A DNA stretch of 64,000 nucleotides, taken from positions 207,012 to 271,011 of the forward strand of contig NZ_NEHB01000004.1 of assembly GCF_002127655.1 (NCBI RefSeq), in the 5' to 3' direction. Each line of letters opens with the position of its first letter. The first letter of the stretch is position 1. The translations under genes were made by a program, and so were the position numbers. This stretch comes from Janthinobacterium sp. GW456P (lineage in GTDB: Bacteria > Pseudomonadota > Gammaproteobacteria > Burkholderiales > Burkholderiaceae_D). Of this stretch, positions 24,377 to 33,984 are shown one piece after another. A model generated the notes under the pieces. That model was not told the DNA's origin and ran no database searches. It was given only the letters and a program-made list of their open reading frames with translations.

Positions 24377-25426
24377 TTATTTTTTCGTCGGTTTGCGGTT
24401 CAGCAGGCGCGGCAGGGCAATCGTAATCAACAGCAAGATGCCGACAACAATCGTCATGATGACACCAGGAATATTGAGCAGCGCCAGGCCATAGGTGACC
24501 ATGCCCAGCAGCAGCACGGCCAGCAGTACGCCGCCGATGCTGCCCTTGCCGCCGGCGATGCTGACGCCGCCGAGGATGACCATGGTGATCACTTCCAGCT
24601 CCCAGCCCATGGCGATATTGGGCCGCGTGCTGCCGATGCGTCCCGTCAGCAGCCAGGCGGCCAGGCCGGCCATGGTGCCTGTCAGCACGAACAGCGCAAA
24701 GCGGTAGCGGTCCACCGCCACGCCTGAGAAGCGCGCCGCCATCGGATTGCTGCCGATGGCAAAGATGCGCCGGCCCCAGCTGGTCGCGTGCAGCAGCACG
24801 GCAAACAGCACGGCAAACACCAGCAATATCACGAAGGGACGCGGGAGAATGTCGAAGAAATAGCCCTGCCCCCAGTCGACCAGCAGTGGCGGATAGCCGG
24901 TATACGCCTGGTCGCCGAGGATCACGCTGGCCAGGCCGCGAAACAGCGCCACCGTGCCGATCGTCACAACGATGGACGGCAGGGCAAAGCGCGTCACCAG
25001 CACGCCGTTCAGACTGCCGCAAACGGCGCCCATGGCCAGCGCGACAAACAGCAGGCCTGCGGGCGGCACGCCGTGGTGGTGCGCAAAACCCATCGCCACC
25101 GACGACAGCGCCAAGGTGCCCGAGACGGAAATGTCGATTTCGCGGCAAATGATCAGCAAGGCCATCGGCAGCGCAATCAGCGCTTTTTCGCTGAAATTGA
25201 AGGTGCTGTCGGCCAGGTTGTAGGCGTCGAAAAAGTTTGGCAGCAGCACACTGTTGCCGATGAACACGGCCACCAGCAGCAGCGCCAGCAGCGCTTCCCA
25301 GTGCGCCAGGTAATGCGACAGGCGCTGTGCCTTGCGGTCGAGGATGGTGTAGCGCGTACCGGGCGCGGCGGGCGATGGCGTGCCGTTCACGGTGCTCTGG
25401 TGCAGGGAAGTCGAGATCGCGTTCAC
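24377..25426 (-). CDS. rhaQ: rhamnose ABC transporter permease RhaQ
   Basis: 349 residues; hydrophilic N-terminal 40 residues, then about ten helices of the BPD_transp_2 (RbsC/AraH) type, with [15 protein letters not shown] and the cytoplasmic coupling segment [22 protein letters not shown] that contacts the ATPase. Pairs with RhaP in the inner membrane. Start overlaps rhaP stop by ATGA (25423-25426). Confidence 0.92.
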   Translation of the reverse strand: MNAISTSLHQSTVNGTPSPAAPGTRYTILDRKAQRLSHYLAHWEALLALLLVAVFIGNSVLLPNFFDAYNLADSTFNFSEKALIALPMALLIICREIDISVSGTLALSSVAMGFAHHHGVPPAGLLFVALAMGAVCGSLNGVLVTRFALPSIVVTIGTVALFRGLASVILGDQAYTGYPPLLVDWGQGYFFDILPRPFVILLVFAVLFAVLLHATSWGRRIFAIGSNPMAARFSGVAVDRYRFALFVLTGTMAGLAAWLLTGRIGSTRPNIAMGWELEVITMVILGGVSIAGGKGSIGGVLLAVLLLGMVTYGLALLNIPGVIMTIVVGILLLITIALPRLLNRKPTKK

Positions 25427-26418
25427 GCGGCGCTCCTTGAGGACGGTTGCAGCATGGCCAGCGGCAGGATCTGGCGCCCGGCCTTCTTGTTGCCGCGTGC
25501 ATTGATCAGCACGGCGGTAAGGATCACGATGCCCGTCAGCGCGCTTTGCCAGAACGGCGAGACCTTGATGATCGGCAAGGCGTTATTGATCACGGACAGG
25601 AACAGCGCGCCGAGCACGGCGCCCGACACCGTGCCGGCGCCGCCGGCGATGCTGATGCCGCCGATTACGCAGGCGGCAATCACGGTAAATTCAAAGCCGT
25701 AGGCAATTTCCGAATACGCGACCGCATAGCGCGCCACCCACAGGTAGCCGCACAGGCCGGCCATCATGCCCGACAGGCCGTAGGTCCAGAACAGCCGGCG
25801 AGCCGTCGAGATGCCGACATAGCGCGCCGCCTGTGGCTGGTTGCCGATCGCATACAGGTCGCGCCCAAAGCGCGTGTAGCGCGCCAGCAGCCAGATGGCG
25901 ATGATGGCCGCGGCCGCTATCCACACCAGGTGCGTGACGCCCAACAAGCGCTCGAGCGGAAAGGCGATGAAGTGGGCCGGCATCTGGTGCGACGAGACCC
26001 AGGCGCCGCCCGACAGCACGAACACCAGGCCGCGGTACACGCTCATGGTGCCCAAGGTCACCACGATGGGCGGCAAGTCCAGGTAGCCGATCAGGTAGCC
26101 GTTGACCAGGCCCAACAGCAGGCCGATCAGCACGGCCGCCAGCATCACCACTGCCAAAGGCAGCGCCGGATATTGCACCGCCAGCAGCGCGGCCATCATG
26201 CCCGACAGGGCCAGGTTCGACGCCACCGACAGATCGATGCCGCGCGTGATGATGACGAACATCTGCGCCAGCGCCAGCATCACCAGCAGGGTGCTGTCGG
26301 TGAGCAGGTTGCCAAGGCTGCCGGCGCTCAAAAAGACGGGGGCGCGCAGGCCCACGGCGCCGGCCAGCAGCACGATCAGCAGCGCCAGCTGGACTTCGCG
26401 TTGTTTCAGGTAGTGCAT
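25423..26418 (-). CDS. rhaP: rhamnose ABC transporter permease RhaP
   Basis: 331 residues, BPD_transp_2 family, homologous in layout to Rha[17 protein letters not shown], coupling segment [24 protein letters not shown] and the glycine-rich [20 protein letters not shown]. Forms the heteromeric permease with RhaQ. Overlaps rhaT by 13 nt, indicating tight translational coupling. Confidence 0.92.
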   Translation of the reverse strand: MHYLKQREVQLALLIVLLAGAVGLRAPVFLSAGSLGNLLTDSTLLVMLALAQMFVIITRGIDLSVASNLALSGMMAALLAVQYPALPLAVVMLAAVLIGLLLGLVNGYLIGYLDLPPIVVTLGTMSVYRGLVFVLSGGAWVSSHQMPAHFIAFPLERLLGVTHLVWIAAAAIIAIWLLARYTRFGRDLYAIGNQPQAARYVGISTARRLFWTYGLSGMMAGLCGYLWVARYAVAYSEIAYGFEFTVIAACVIGGISIAGGAGTVSGAVLGALFLSVINNALPIIKVSPFWQSALTGIVILTAVLINARGNKKAGRQILPLAMLQPSSRSAA

Positions 26419-27956
26419 GGGAGTTCCTCGTTCGAGTGGACGCTGCCGGAGGCGGCGGCGACCACGTTTTCCGGTGTCGCCTGGGTGCGTGAAAAGACGC
26501 TATGGATATGGCCCTGGTGCATCACCACCACGCGGTCGGCCATGCCCAGCACTTCCGGCAATTCCGACGACACCAGGATCACCGACAGGCCCTGCGTCAC
26601 CAGTTCGCTGATAAAGCGGTGCACGGCCGCTTTCGAGCCGATATCGATGCCCTTGGTCGGTTCATCGAGAATGATGACTTTGGGCTTGGTGGCCAGCCAT
26701 TTGGCCAGCACCACTTTTTGCTGGTTGCCGCCCGACAGCTCCGACACCATCTGCGTAAAGTGGCTGGCCTTCAGTTCCAGCTGTTCGCTGAGCTGGCGCG
26801 CGATCGCCGTTTCGCTGGCACGCTTGCTGCGCAGGAAAAAACCGATGCCGTCGAGAATAGGCAAGGTGATGTTCTGCACGATGGACAGCGACAGGTGCGC
26901 GCCCTGGTGCTGGCGGTCTTCCGGCACATACGCGATGCCGTGCCGGATGGCGTCGCTGGCGCAGCGGATCGCCACTTCCTGGCCGGCAATCTTGACGGTG
27001 CCGGTCACGCCTGGCGTCAGGCCAAACAGCGCCTGCATCACTTCGGAGCGCCCGGCGCCCACCAGGCCGTAGAAGCCGACGATCTCGCCTTGCTGCACCG
27101 AAAAACTGACGTCCCGAAACTCGGTCGGATGACAGAACTGCGACACTTCCAGCAAGGTCGCTCCCAGCGCTACCTCGGCCTTGGGAAATACCTGGTGGAT
27201 GGCGCGGCCCACCATCAAGGAGACCAGCTGCGGTTCGGTAATCTCGGCCAGCAGGCCGGCGGCGACAAAATGGCCGTCGCGCAGCACGGTGTAGCTGTCG
27301 GCGACGGCAAAGATTTCATCGAATTTGTGCGAGATAAAAATGACGGCCGTGCCGGCCGCGCGCAGCTGGCCGATGATGCGGTACAGCTCGTGGATTTCGC
27401 GCTGCGACAGCGACGCCGTCGGTTCGTCCATGATCACCACGCGCGCCTCCTGCGACAGCGCGCGGGCGATCTCCACGAAGTGGCGCTGCGCCACGCTCAG
27501 GTCCTTCACCTTGGCCAGCACCGGCAGCTGCACTTCCAGGCGCGCAAAGATCGCTTCTGCTTGCTGCGCCATCAGCGCCCAGTCGATGCGCGCCGGGTAG
27601 CCGGTCTGCGGCTGGCGGCCGATATAAATGTTTTCGGCTACCGTCAGTTCGTCGAACATCACGGTTTCCTGGTGCACGGCGGTGATGCCGGCAGCCATCG
27701 CGTCTTGCGGGCTGGCAAACAGCACGCGCTGGCCACCGACTTCGAGATGGCCTGCGTCCGGCTGATAAATGCCCGTCAGGGTCTTCACCAGGGTCGACTT
27801 GCCGGCGCCGTTTTCGCCGATCAACGCCATCACTTCACCGGCGCGCACGGTCAGCGCCACGTCGTGCAGCGCGGTGACGCCATGAAAATGCTTGCAGAGG
27901 CCGTGCAGGCGCAATACCGGCGCCGCGCTCTGCGCAATGGGGGGATTCTGTGACAT
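26406..27956 (-). CDS. rhaT: rhamnose ABC transporter, tandem ATPase RhaT
   Basis: 516 residues with two nucleotide-binding domains, as in RbsA/XylG-type sugar importers. NBD1: Walker A GENGAGKSTL, Walker B VVIMDEPTASLS. NBD2: degenerate Walker A GLVGAGRSEV, signature LSGGNQQKVVLAKWL, Walker B VIILDEPTKGID. Powers rhamnose import through RhaPQ. The gap to rhaS upstream (27957-28070) is filled by palindromic repeats, which may reduce its expression relative to the binding protein. Confidence 0.93.
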   Translation of the reverse strand: MSQNPPIAQSAAPVLRLHGLCKHFHGVTALHDVALTVRAGEVMALIGENGAGKSTLVKTLTGIYQPDAGHLEVGGQRVLFASPQDAMAAGITAVHQETVMFDELTVAENIYIGRQPQTGYPARIDWALMAQQAEAIFARLEVQLPVLAKVKDLSVAQRHFVEIARALSQEARVVIMDEPTASLSQREIHELYRIIGQLRAAGTAVIFISHKFDEIFAVADSYTVLRDGHFVAAGLLAEITEPQLVSLMVGRAIHQVFPKAEVALGATLLEVSQFCHPTEFRDVSFSVQQGEIVGFYGLVGAGRSEVMQALFGLTPGVTGTVKIAGQEVAIRCASDAIRHGIAYVPEDRQHQGAHLSLSIVQNITLPILDGIGFFLRSKRASETAIARQLSEQLELKASHFTQMVSELSGGNQQKVVLAKWLATKPKVIILDEPTKGIDIGSKAAVHRFISELVTQGLSVILVSSELPEVLGMADRVVVMHQGHIHSVFSRTQATPENVVAAASGSVHSNEELPCTT

Positions 27957-27982
27957 ATCCGTTCACACAAGAAAAATTGTGG

Positions 27983-28066
27983 GTCGGGTTAGCCAAAGGC
28001 GTAACCCGACAACATTGTTGACGTCGCAGGTGTTGTCGGATTACGGCGCCACGCGCCGAATCCAAC
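27983..28066. repeat. GTCGGATTA-family double palindrome inside rha operon
   Basis: Unit 1: GTCGGGTTA (27983-27991) paired with TAACCCGAC (28002-28010). Spacer contains AACATTGTTGACGTC. Unit 2: GTCGGATT (28035-28042) paired with AATCCAAC (28059-28066), inner arms GGCGC/GCGCC. Same two-unit layout and spacer as 40774-40859. Located between rhaS and rhaT, where such hairpins can stabilise the upstream message (as REP elements do after malE). Confidence 0.8.
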
Positions 28067-28070
28067 CTGC

Positions 28071-29075
28071 TTAGAAAATCTTCGAGAACTTGTCGACGTT
28101 ATCCTTGTCATAGGTAAACGGTGGCGCCAGCGCCGCTTCGCCGGCGGCGTCGATCGTCAGCTTGCCCATGCGGCCGACGGCAATCGATTCGCCCGCCTTG
28201 CCCGTCGCCTTGCCGGTGACGAACTGGTGCGCGGCATAGGTGGCGGCGTAGCCGAGGTCGATCGGGTTCCAGATCGCAAAGCTTTTCACGGCGCCGCTTT
28301 TCACGTGGCCAGCCATTTCCGATGGCAAACCCAGGCCCGTCACATACACTTTGCCCACCAGTTTTTCATCAACCACCGCCTTGCTGGCCGCATTGATGCC
28401 GACCGTCGTCGGAGCGATGATGGCTTTCAAATTCGGGTTGCTGCGCAACAGGCCAATCGCTTCGCGGTAGCTCTTGTCGGACTGGTCGTCGCCATACACG
28501 GTCGACACCAGCTTGATTTTGGCATACGCGCTCTGGGCCAGCGTCTTTTTCATTTCGCCGATCCAGATATTCTGGTTGGTCGCCTGCGCTGTGGCCGACA
28601 GGATGGCGATGTCGCCGGCGCCGCCGATGGCGTCGGACGCCATTTCGATCTGTTTCTGGCCGATCAGGGACGGGCTCGATGGGTTCAGCTGCAGCAAACG
28701 GCCTTCCTTGGCGACGCCGCTGTCGAAGGAAATGACCTTGATGCCGCGCTGCATGGCTTTCTTGGTGATCGGCACCAGGGCATTGGCGTCGTTGGCGGAA
28801 ATGACGATGGCCTTGACCTTCTGGCTGATCAGGGAACTGATGATTTCGATCTGGCCTTCGGCGGTGGCTGTCGTCGGGCCCGTGTAGATGATTTCCACGT
28901 CGCCCAGCTGCTTGGCCGCTTCGTTCGCGCCTTCATGGGCGGCGTCAAAAAAACCGTTGCCGAGGTTTTTCACGACCATGGCGATCTTCATTTTGTCAGC
29001 CGCCTGGGCACCGGTGGCCAGGCAGGCCATCATGCAGGTGCTCAGGATCGCCACCATCATTTTTTTCATTGTCAT
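28071..29075 (-). CDS. rhaS: rhamnose-binding periplasmic protein RhaS
   Basis: 334 residues, ATG 29075 with AGGAG 8 nt upstream (a second ATG at 29069). Signal peptide ending ATGAQA-A (about residue 25), then a periplasmic-binding type 1 fold (ribose/xylose type): KIAMVVKNLGNGFFDAAHEG, AIVISANDANALVPI, VISFDSGVAKEGR, YVTGLGLPSEM. Delivers rhamnose to RhaPQT. The regulator gene lies 67 nt upstream. Confidence 0.93.
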   Translation of the reverse strand: MTMKKMMVAILSTCMMACLATGAQAADKMKIAMVVKNLGNGFFDAAHEGANEAAKQLGDVEIIYTGPTTATAEGQIEIISSLISQKVKAIVISANDANALVPITKKAMQRGIKVISFDSGVAKEGRLLQLNPSSPSLIGQKQIEMASDAIGGAGDIAILSATAQATNQNIWIGEMKKTLAQSAYAKIKLVSTVYGDDQSDKSYREAIGLLRSNPNLKAIIAPTTVGINAASKAVVDEKLVGKVYVTGLGLPSEMAGHVKSGAVKSFAIWNPIDLGYAATYAAHQFVTGKATGKAGESIAVGRMGKLTIDAAGEAALAPPFTYDKDNVDKFSKIF

Positions 29076-29142
29076 GCCACGTCTCCTTTTATTATTGATG
29101 TGGCGGTAGGCACCATGCCTCCGGCCATCTTGTTATTGGTGT

Positions 29143-29976
29143 TTATTGGCCCTGCCAGTCGCTTTCCGCCTGCGACATGGCCGCCTCGGGCGCGAGTTCG
29201 GGCGCTACCGCCAGCACCTTGACGCCCGACTGTTCCAGCATCTGCACGGCAGCGTCGGATGCGCCCGTGTCCGTGATGACGCAGGAGACGCGGTTCAGGC
29301 CGCACAGGATCAGTCCCGCCTTGCGGGCGAACTTGCTGCTGTCGGCCAGCACGATCAATTCCTCGGCCTGGCTGATCAGGCGTTTTTCCGCCTGGATCAG
29401 CATTGGGTCCGCTTCCATCAGGCCCAGCATCGACAGGCCATACACGCCCATGAACATCTTGCCGGCGTAATGGTGCTGGCTGATGTCGTTATCAAAAGGG
29501 CTGAGGATGACGTTCTGTTCGCGGTACACCGTACCGCCCGGCAAGATGATTTCATTCTCGCTCGTCATCAGGAGGCGTTCGGCCATCATGAAGGAATTGG
29601 TGAGGATTTTCAGGCGCTTGTCGACCAGAAATTCCACCATGCGGTAGGTGGTGGTGCCGCCATTGATGATGATGGTGTCGCCGTCCGCGCACAGGCCGCA
29701 GGCATGGCGGGCAATCGCGCGTTTTTGCGCGGCGCCGCGGTCGATATTGTTCTGGAATGTCTCGCCCGACAGCGCAAAGGTGCGCTGCTTTTTTTGCGGC
29801 AGGCTTTCCGCGCCGCCACGCGTGCGCACCAGCAGGTTGCGCTCGGCCAGCCAGGCGATATCGCGCCGTATGGTCGCTGGCGACGAATTGAGCCAGCCGA
29901 CCAACTGGTCGACGCTCGCCGCGGCATGCTCGGCGAGTAACTTCAACAGCCCTTTGCGGCGTTTGTGATTGATCAC
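29143..29976 (-). CDS. rhaR: DeoR-family rhamnose regulator RhaR
   Basis: 277 residues. N-terminal DeoR HTH (residues 1-57: LLKLLAEHAAASVDQLVGWL, SSPATIRRDIAWLAERNLLVRTRGGA as pieces), C-terminal sugar-phosphate-sensing DeoRC domain (IINGGTTTYRMVEFL, LTNSFMMAERLL, GVYGLS, VLADSSKFARKAG). In rhizobia the orthologously placed DeoR-type RhaR represses both rha transcripts and is relieved by a pathway intermediate. First gene of the minus-strand operon, divergent from rhaD across 328 bp of operator DNA. Confidence 0.9.
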   Translation of the reverse strand: MINHKRRKGLLKLLAEHAAASVDQLVGWLNSSPATIRRDIAWLAERNLLVRTRGGAESLPQKKQRTFALSGETFQNNIDRGAAQKRAIARHACGLCADGDTIIINGGTTTYRMVEFLVDKRLKILTNSFMMAERLLMTSENEIILPGGTVYREQNVILSPFDNDISQHHYAGKMFMGVYGLSMLGLMEADPMLIQAEKRLISQAEELIVLADSSKFARKAGLILCGLNRVSCVITDTGASDAAVQMLEQSGVKVLAVAPELAPEAAMSQAESDWQGQ

Positions 29977-30094
29977 CTTTGTCTCCTCTTGAGCCCTCTC
30001 CTGCCTTGCCCTGGCGTAGCCAGATGGGCAGGGACGACTTCTTTATCGGTGAGCCAGCCTAAGCAGTTGAGCGGTGCGTGTCAACAATCAATCA

Positions 30095-30166
30095 ATCAAC
30101 ATCGTGATTATTTGCCCATTGCGCAAATGCCTGATCGACGTTTCGATCAACATGATGATTATTTGC
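30095..30166. promoter_or_regulatory. candidate RhaR operators (two direct repeats)
   Basis: Two 21-bp near-identical direct repeats at 30095-30115 and 30146-30166 (ATCAACAT then two variable bases then TGATTATTTGC), start-to-start 51 bp, about five helical turns. A further ATTGCGCAAAT dyad lies between them, and TGTTGATTGACATGATCA (about 30190-30207) carries inverted ATCAACA. They occupy the 328-bp rhaR-rhaD divergent spacer (29977-30304), which otherwise shows no gene. Confidence 0.55.
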
Positions 30167-30304
30167 GTTTCTCTCACGCTTTTGATTGCTTGTTGATTGA
30201 CATGATCAGGCGCCTGACTTCTACTGAACGCTGCTGCCGCCAATTGCTCCGCACGCAGATGCGGCCAGGGCAAGTGCACACATAACCAATAATGGAGACA
30301 CTGT

Positions 30305-32413
30305 ATGACCGCCACGATGGACACCAACACGCCTGCGCCCATGACTTCGCTGTGGGATGACGCGCACGCCGCAACCTTGAGCGAACCGGAACTGCTGCTG
30401 TACCGCTCGAACCTGCTCGGCTCCGACATGCGCATCACCAATTTTGGCGGCGGCAATACGTCGGCCAAGATCAGCATGACCGACCCGCTGACGGGCGGCG
30501 CAGCCGAGGTGCTGTGGGTGAAAGGGTCGGGCGGCGACCTGGGCAGCATCAAGCTCGACGGTTTTTCCACCCTCTACATGGACAAGCTCCATGCCTTGAA
30601 AGGCCGCTACCGTGGCCTGGCGCTGGAAGATGAAATGGTGGCGTATCTGCCCCACTGCACCTTCAACCTGAACCCGCGCGCAGCCAGTATCGACACCCCG
30701 CTGCATGCGTACATCGCGCGCAAGCATGTCGACCATATGCACCCGGACGCGGTGATCGCGATCGCCGCCTGCGCCAATAGCAAAGCGCTCACGCACAGGA
30801 TTTTTGAAGGCGAACTGGGCTGGCTGCCATGGCAGCGTCCCGGCTATGACCTGGGCCTGAAACTCGAAGCGCTGTCGCAGTCGCAACCGAACCTGAAGGG
30901 CATCATCCTCGAAGGCCACGGCTTGTTTACCTGGGGTGATACGGCCAAGTCCTGCTATGAAGTGACCCTGGCCATCATCAAGCGCGCCGAAGACTGGCTG
31001 GCCGCCAACAGCAAGCAGCCCGCCTTTGGCGGTGCCAAGGCCGCGCCATTGCCAGCGCAGGAGCGCGCGGCGCTGGCGCAGCGCCTGATGCCTGTGCTGC
31101 GCGGCAAGATCAGCCAGCATGAATACAAGCTCGGCCACTTTGACGACAGCGCCAATGTGCTCGATTTTGTCTGCAGCAATGATCTGCTGCCGCTGGCCGC
31201 GCTCGGCACTTCCTGCCCCGACCACTTCCTGCGCACCAAGATCCGTCCTTTCGTGATCGATTTCGATCCGCTTGACCCCGACTTCGACAAGCTCGTCGGC
31301 GGCCTCGACGAGGCGCTGGCCGCCTACCGCGCCGACTATATCGCCTACTACACGCGCTGCAAGCACGACAACAGCCCGGCCGTGCGCGACGCCAACCCGA
31401 TCATCTATTTGATCCCGGGCGTGGGCATGCTGTCGTTCGCCAAGGACAAGGCGACGGCGCGCATCGCCGGCGAGTTCTATGTCAACGCCATCAACGTGAT
31501 GCGCGGCGCCAATGGCGTCGACACCTATGTGGGCTTGCCGGAACAGGAAGCGTTCGACATCGAATACTGGCTGCTCGAAGAAGCCAAGCTGCAGCGCATG
31601 CCGAAACCAAAAAGCCTGGCCGGGCGCATCGCCCTGGTGACGGGCGGCGCCGGCGGCATCGGCCAGGCCGTGGCGCGCCAGTTGCTGCAGGAAGGCGCGT
31701 GCGTGATGCTGACCGATATCGATGGCGGCGCGCTGGAAGAGGCGGAACAGAATTTGCTGAAGGTGGCGGGGCGCGACAATATCGCCACCGTGCGCGCCAA
31801 TATCACGGCCGAGCACGAAGTCGAGTCCATCCTGAACGCGGCCGCGCTGCGCTTTGGCGGCGTCGACCTGCTGGTGTCGAACGCCGGCATCGCCTCGTCG
31901 GCGCCGGTGGAAGACACGACCCTGGAAATGTGGGAGCGCAACCAGTCGATTTTGGTGACCGGCTACTTCCTCGTCAGCCGCGCCGCCTTCCGCATCATGA
32001 AGCAGCAGCAACTGGGCGGCAGCATGGTGTATGTGGCCAGCAAGAATGGCCTGGTGGCTTCGGGCGGCGCCTCGGCCTATTGCACCGCCAAGGCGGCCGA
32101 AATCCACCTGGCGCGCTGTTTGGCGCTGGAAGGCGCGCCGCACGGCATCCGCGTCAATGTCGTCAATCCCGACGCCGTCATCCGCGGTTCGCGCATCTGG
32201 GACGGCAAGTGGAAAGAAGAGCGGGCCGCCTCGAACAAGATCGATTCGGACGATATCGAGGAATTCTACCGCCAGCGCAGCATGCTCAAACGCAGCGTGC
32301 TGCCGGAAGACATTGCCGAGGCCGTGTATTTCCTGTCCAGCGAAAAAGCGGCCAAGAGCACCGGCAATATCCTCAATGTCGATGCCGGCAATGCGGCCGC
32401 CTTTACACGATAA
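30305..32413 (+). CDS. rhaD: bifunctional rhamnulose-1-phosphate aldolase / lactaldehyde dehydrogenase
   Basis: 702 residues, ATG 30305 with GGAGAC about 9 nt upstream. Residues about 25-260 are a class II aldolase domain (FGGGNTSAKI, HCTFNLNPRAASIDTPLHAY, AGKHVDHMHPDAVI-like zinc histidines, EGHGLFTWGDT). Residues about 430-702 are an SDR domain (LVTGGAGGIGQAVARQLL, SNAGIASS, YCTAK catalytic Tyr-x3-Lys). Cleaves rhamnulose-1-phosphate to DHAP and L-lactaldehyde and oxidises the aldehyde. This fusion is the rhizobial/soil-bacterial type rather than the enteric RhaD. Confidence 0.92.
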   Translation: MTATMDTNTPAPMTSLWDDAHAATLSEPELLLYRSNLLGSDMRITNFGGGNTSAKISMTDPLTGGAAEVLWVKGSGGDLGSIKLDGFSTLYMDKLHALKGRYRGLALEDEMVAYLPHCTFNLNPRAASIDTPLHAYIARKHVDHMHPDAVIAIAACANSKALTHRIFEGELGWLPWQRPGYDLGLKLEALSQSQPNLKGIILEGHGLFTWGDTAKSCYEVTLAIIKRAEDWLAANSKQPAFGGAKAAPLPAQERAALAQRLMPVLRGKISQHEYKLGHFDDSANVLDFVCSNDLLPLAALGTSCPDHFLRTKIRPFVIDFDPLDPDFDKLVGGLDEALAAYRADYIAYYTRCKHDNSPAVRDANPIIYLIPGVGMLSFAKDKATARIAGEFYVNAINVMRGANGVDTYVGLPEQEAFDIEYWLLEEAKLQRMPKPKSLAGRIALVTGGAGGIGQAVARQLLQEGACVMLTDIDGGALEEAEQNLLKVAGRDNIATVRANITAEHEVESILNAAALRFGGVDLLVSNAGIASSAPVEDTTLEMWERNQSILVTGYFLVSRAAFRIMKQQQLGGSMVYVASKNGLVASGGASAYCTAKAAEIHLARCLALEGAPHGIRVNVVNPDAVIRGSRIWDGKWKEERAASNKIDSDDIEEFYRQRSMLKRSVLPEDIAEAVYFLSSEKAAKSTGNILNVDAGNAAAFTR

Positions 32414-32470
32414 TCACGCCCTATAAAAAAGCAGCCGGCCCATGCGCCGCGCCGCGCCCAAGGAGACAAG

Positions 32471-33766
32471 ATGAGTACCATGATCGACAGCGGCCTGGTG
32501 GCCGAACACAATGCCAAGCTGCAAGGTAACCTGGACGCCGACTACGCGGCGCTGGCCGGCGTACTGGAACGGCGCGGCCAGGATATTGAAAAACTGACGG
32601 CGCTGGCGCAGACCTTCGCCGTGGCCGTGCCAAGCTGGGGCGCCGGCACCGGCGGCACGCGCTTTGCCCGTTTTCCTGGCGTGGGCGAGCCGCGCAATGT
32701 GTTTGAAAAGCTCGAAGACTGCGCCGTGATCAACCAGCTGACGCAGGCCACGCCTGCCGTCTCGCTGCACTTCCCCTGGGATAAGGTCAGCGATACGGCC
32801 GCCCTGCGCGAAATCGCGCAAGGCCATGGCCTGGGCTTTGACGCCGTCAATTCGAACACCTTCCAGGATCAATTGGGCCAGGCGCATACCTACAAGCACG
32901 GCAGTTTGACGTCGCAAAGCGCGGCCGTGCGCGCGCAGGCGGTCGAACACAACATCGAGTGTATAGCACTGGGCCGCGCGCTGGGCTCGAAAGCGCTGAC
33001 GGTGTGGGTCGGCGATGGCGCCAACTTCCCCGGCCAGCACAATCTGCGCGGCGCGCTGGAACGTTACCTCGACAGCATGCGCGACATCTACGGCGCCCTG
33101 CCCGCCGACTGGAACATCTTTATCGAGCATAAACTGTTCGAGCCAGCCTTCTACGCCACCACCATTGCCGACTGGGGCACCAGCTTTGCCTGCGCCAGCG
33201 CGCTGGGACAGAAAGCCCAATGCCTGGTCGACCTGGGCCACCATGCGCCCAACACGAACATTGAAATGATCGTCGCGCGCCTGGCGCAGTTCGGCAAGCT
33301 GGGCGGCTTCCATTTCAACGACAGCAAGTATGGCGACGATGACCTCGATTCGGGCAGCATCAATCCGTTCCAGCTGTTCCTGGTGTTCAACGAACTGGCC
33401 GACGCGGCCGAGCGCGAAGGCAGCACTTTCAATCCTGCCTACATGCTGGACCAGTCGCACAATGTGACCGACCCCATCGAAAGCCTGATGAGCAGCGCGG
33501 TCGAGGTGCAGCGCGCCTTTATCCAGTCGGCCCTGGTTGACCGCGCCGGCCTGCGCCAGCTGCAGGAAAGCAATGACGTGCATGCGTCGGCGCAAGCCTT
33601 GAAGCAGGCTTTCCGTACGGACGTGAGCGCGATTCTGGCCATGGCGCGTTTGCGCTCGGGCGGCGCGATCGATCCGGTGGCGTGCTATCGCACGACGGGC
33701 TACCGCGAGCAGTGCGGCGTGGCGCGGCCACCCAAGGCAGGCGCGAGCAGCAGCGGCATCGTGTAG
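32471..33766 (+). CDS. rhaI: L-rhamnose isomerase (rhizobial type)
   Basis: 431 residues, ATG 32471 with AAGGAGACAAG upstream, 57 nt after rhaD. TIM-barrel xylose-isomerase-like family: LHFPWDKV, VWVGDGANFPGQHNLRGALER, IEHKLFEPAFYATTI, DLGHHAPNTNIEMIVARL, FHFNDSKYGDDDLDSGS with the expected metal-binding Glu, His and Asp residues. Converts L-rhamnose to L-rhamnulose; product goes to RhaK and RhaD. Followed by a dispersed repeat. Confidence 0.92.
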   Translation: MSTMIDSGLVAEHNAKLQGNLDADYAALAGVLERRGQDIEKLTALAQTFAVAVPSWGAGTGGTRFARFPGVGEPRNVFEKLEDCAVINQLTQATPAVSLHFPWDKVSDTAALREIAQGHGLGFDAVNSNTFQDQLGQAHTYKHGSLTSQSAAVRAQAVEHNIECIALGRALGSKALTVWVGDGANFPGQHNLRGALERYLDSMRDIYGALPADWNIFIEHKLFEPAFYATTIADWGTSFACASALGQKAQCLVDLGHHAPNTNIEMIVARLAQFGKLGGFHFNDSKYGDDDLDSGSINPFQLFLVFNELADAAEREGSTFNPAYMLDQSHNVTDPIESLMSSAVEVQRAFIQSALVDRAGLRQLQESNDVHASAQALKQAFRTDVSAILAMARLRSGGAIDPVACYRTTGYREQCGVARPPKAGASSSGIV

Positions 33767-33769
33767 CAC

Positions 33770-33879
33770 CTGACAGTAGCGACTGCGCGTCGCCATTGGC
33801 GGCCTGTGATGCGCACCGTGCTGTAGCACAGTTGCGCTTCCTGGCCACAACTCGTTGCCGCTCGCTACGGTTCTGTCAG
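33770..33879. repeat. 100-bp dispersed intergenic repeat, copy A
   Basis: Core 33783-33872 is closely similar to 44970-45060 (shared blocks CTGCGCGTCGC, GCGGCCTG, TAGCACAG, GCCACAA, TGCCGCTCGCTACGGTT). Copy A is bounded by inverted CTGACAG (33770-33776) and CTGTCAG (33873-33879) and has a central dyad GTGCTGTAGCAC. No open frame. Lies after rhaI; the remaining 33880-33984 shows nothing recognisable. Confidence 0.75.
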
Positions 33880-33984
33880 GCTCTGAGTGGAAGCAGGTAG
33901 AATAGCCAGCAATGGCGCCGTTCCCGGCGCTTTTTGTCATCCACGGCGCAGTGTTGCAAGGCTGGGCCGCTACCAGGCTACCGC

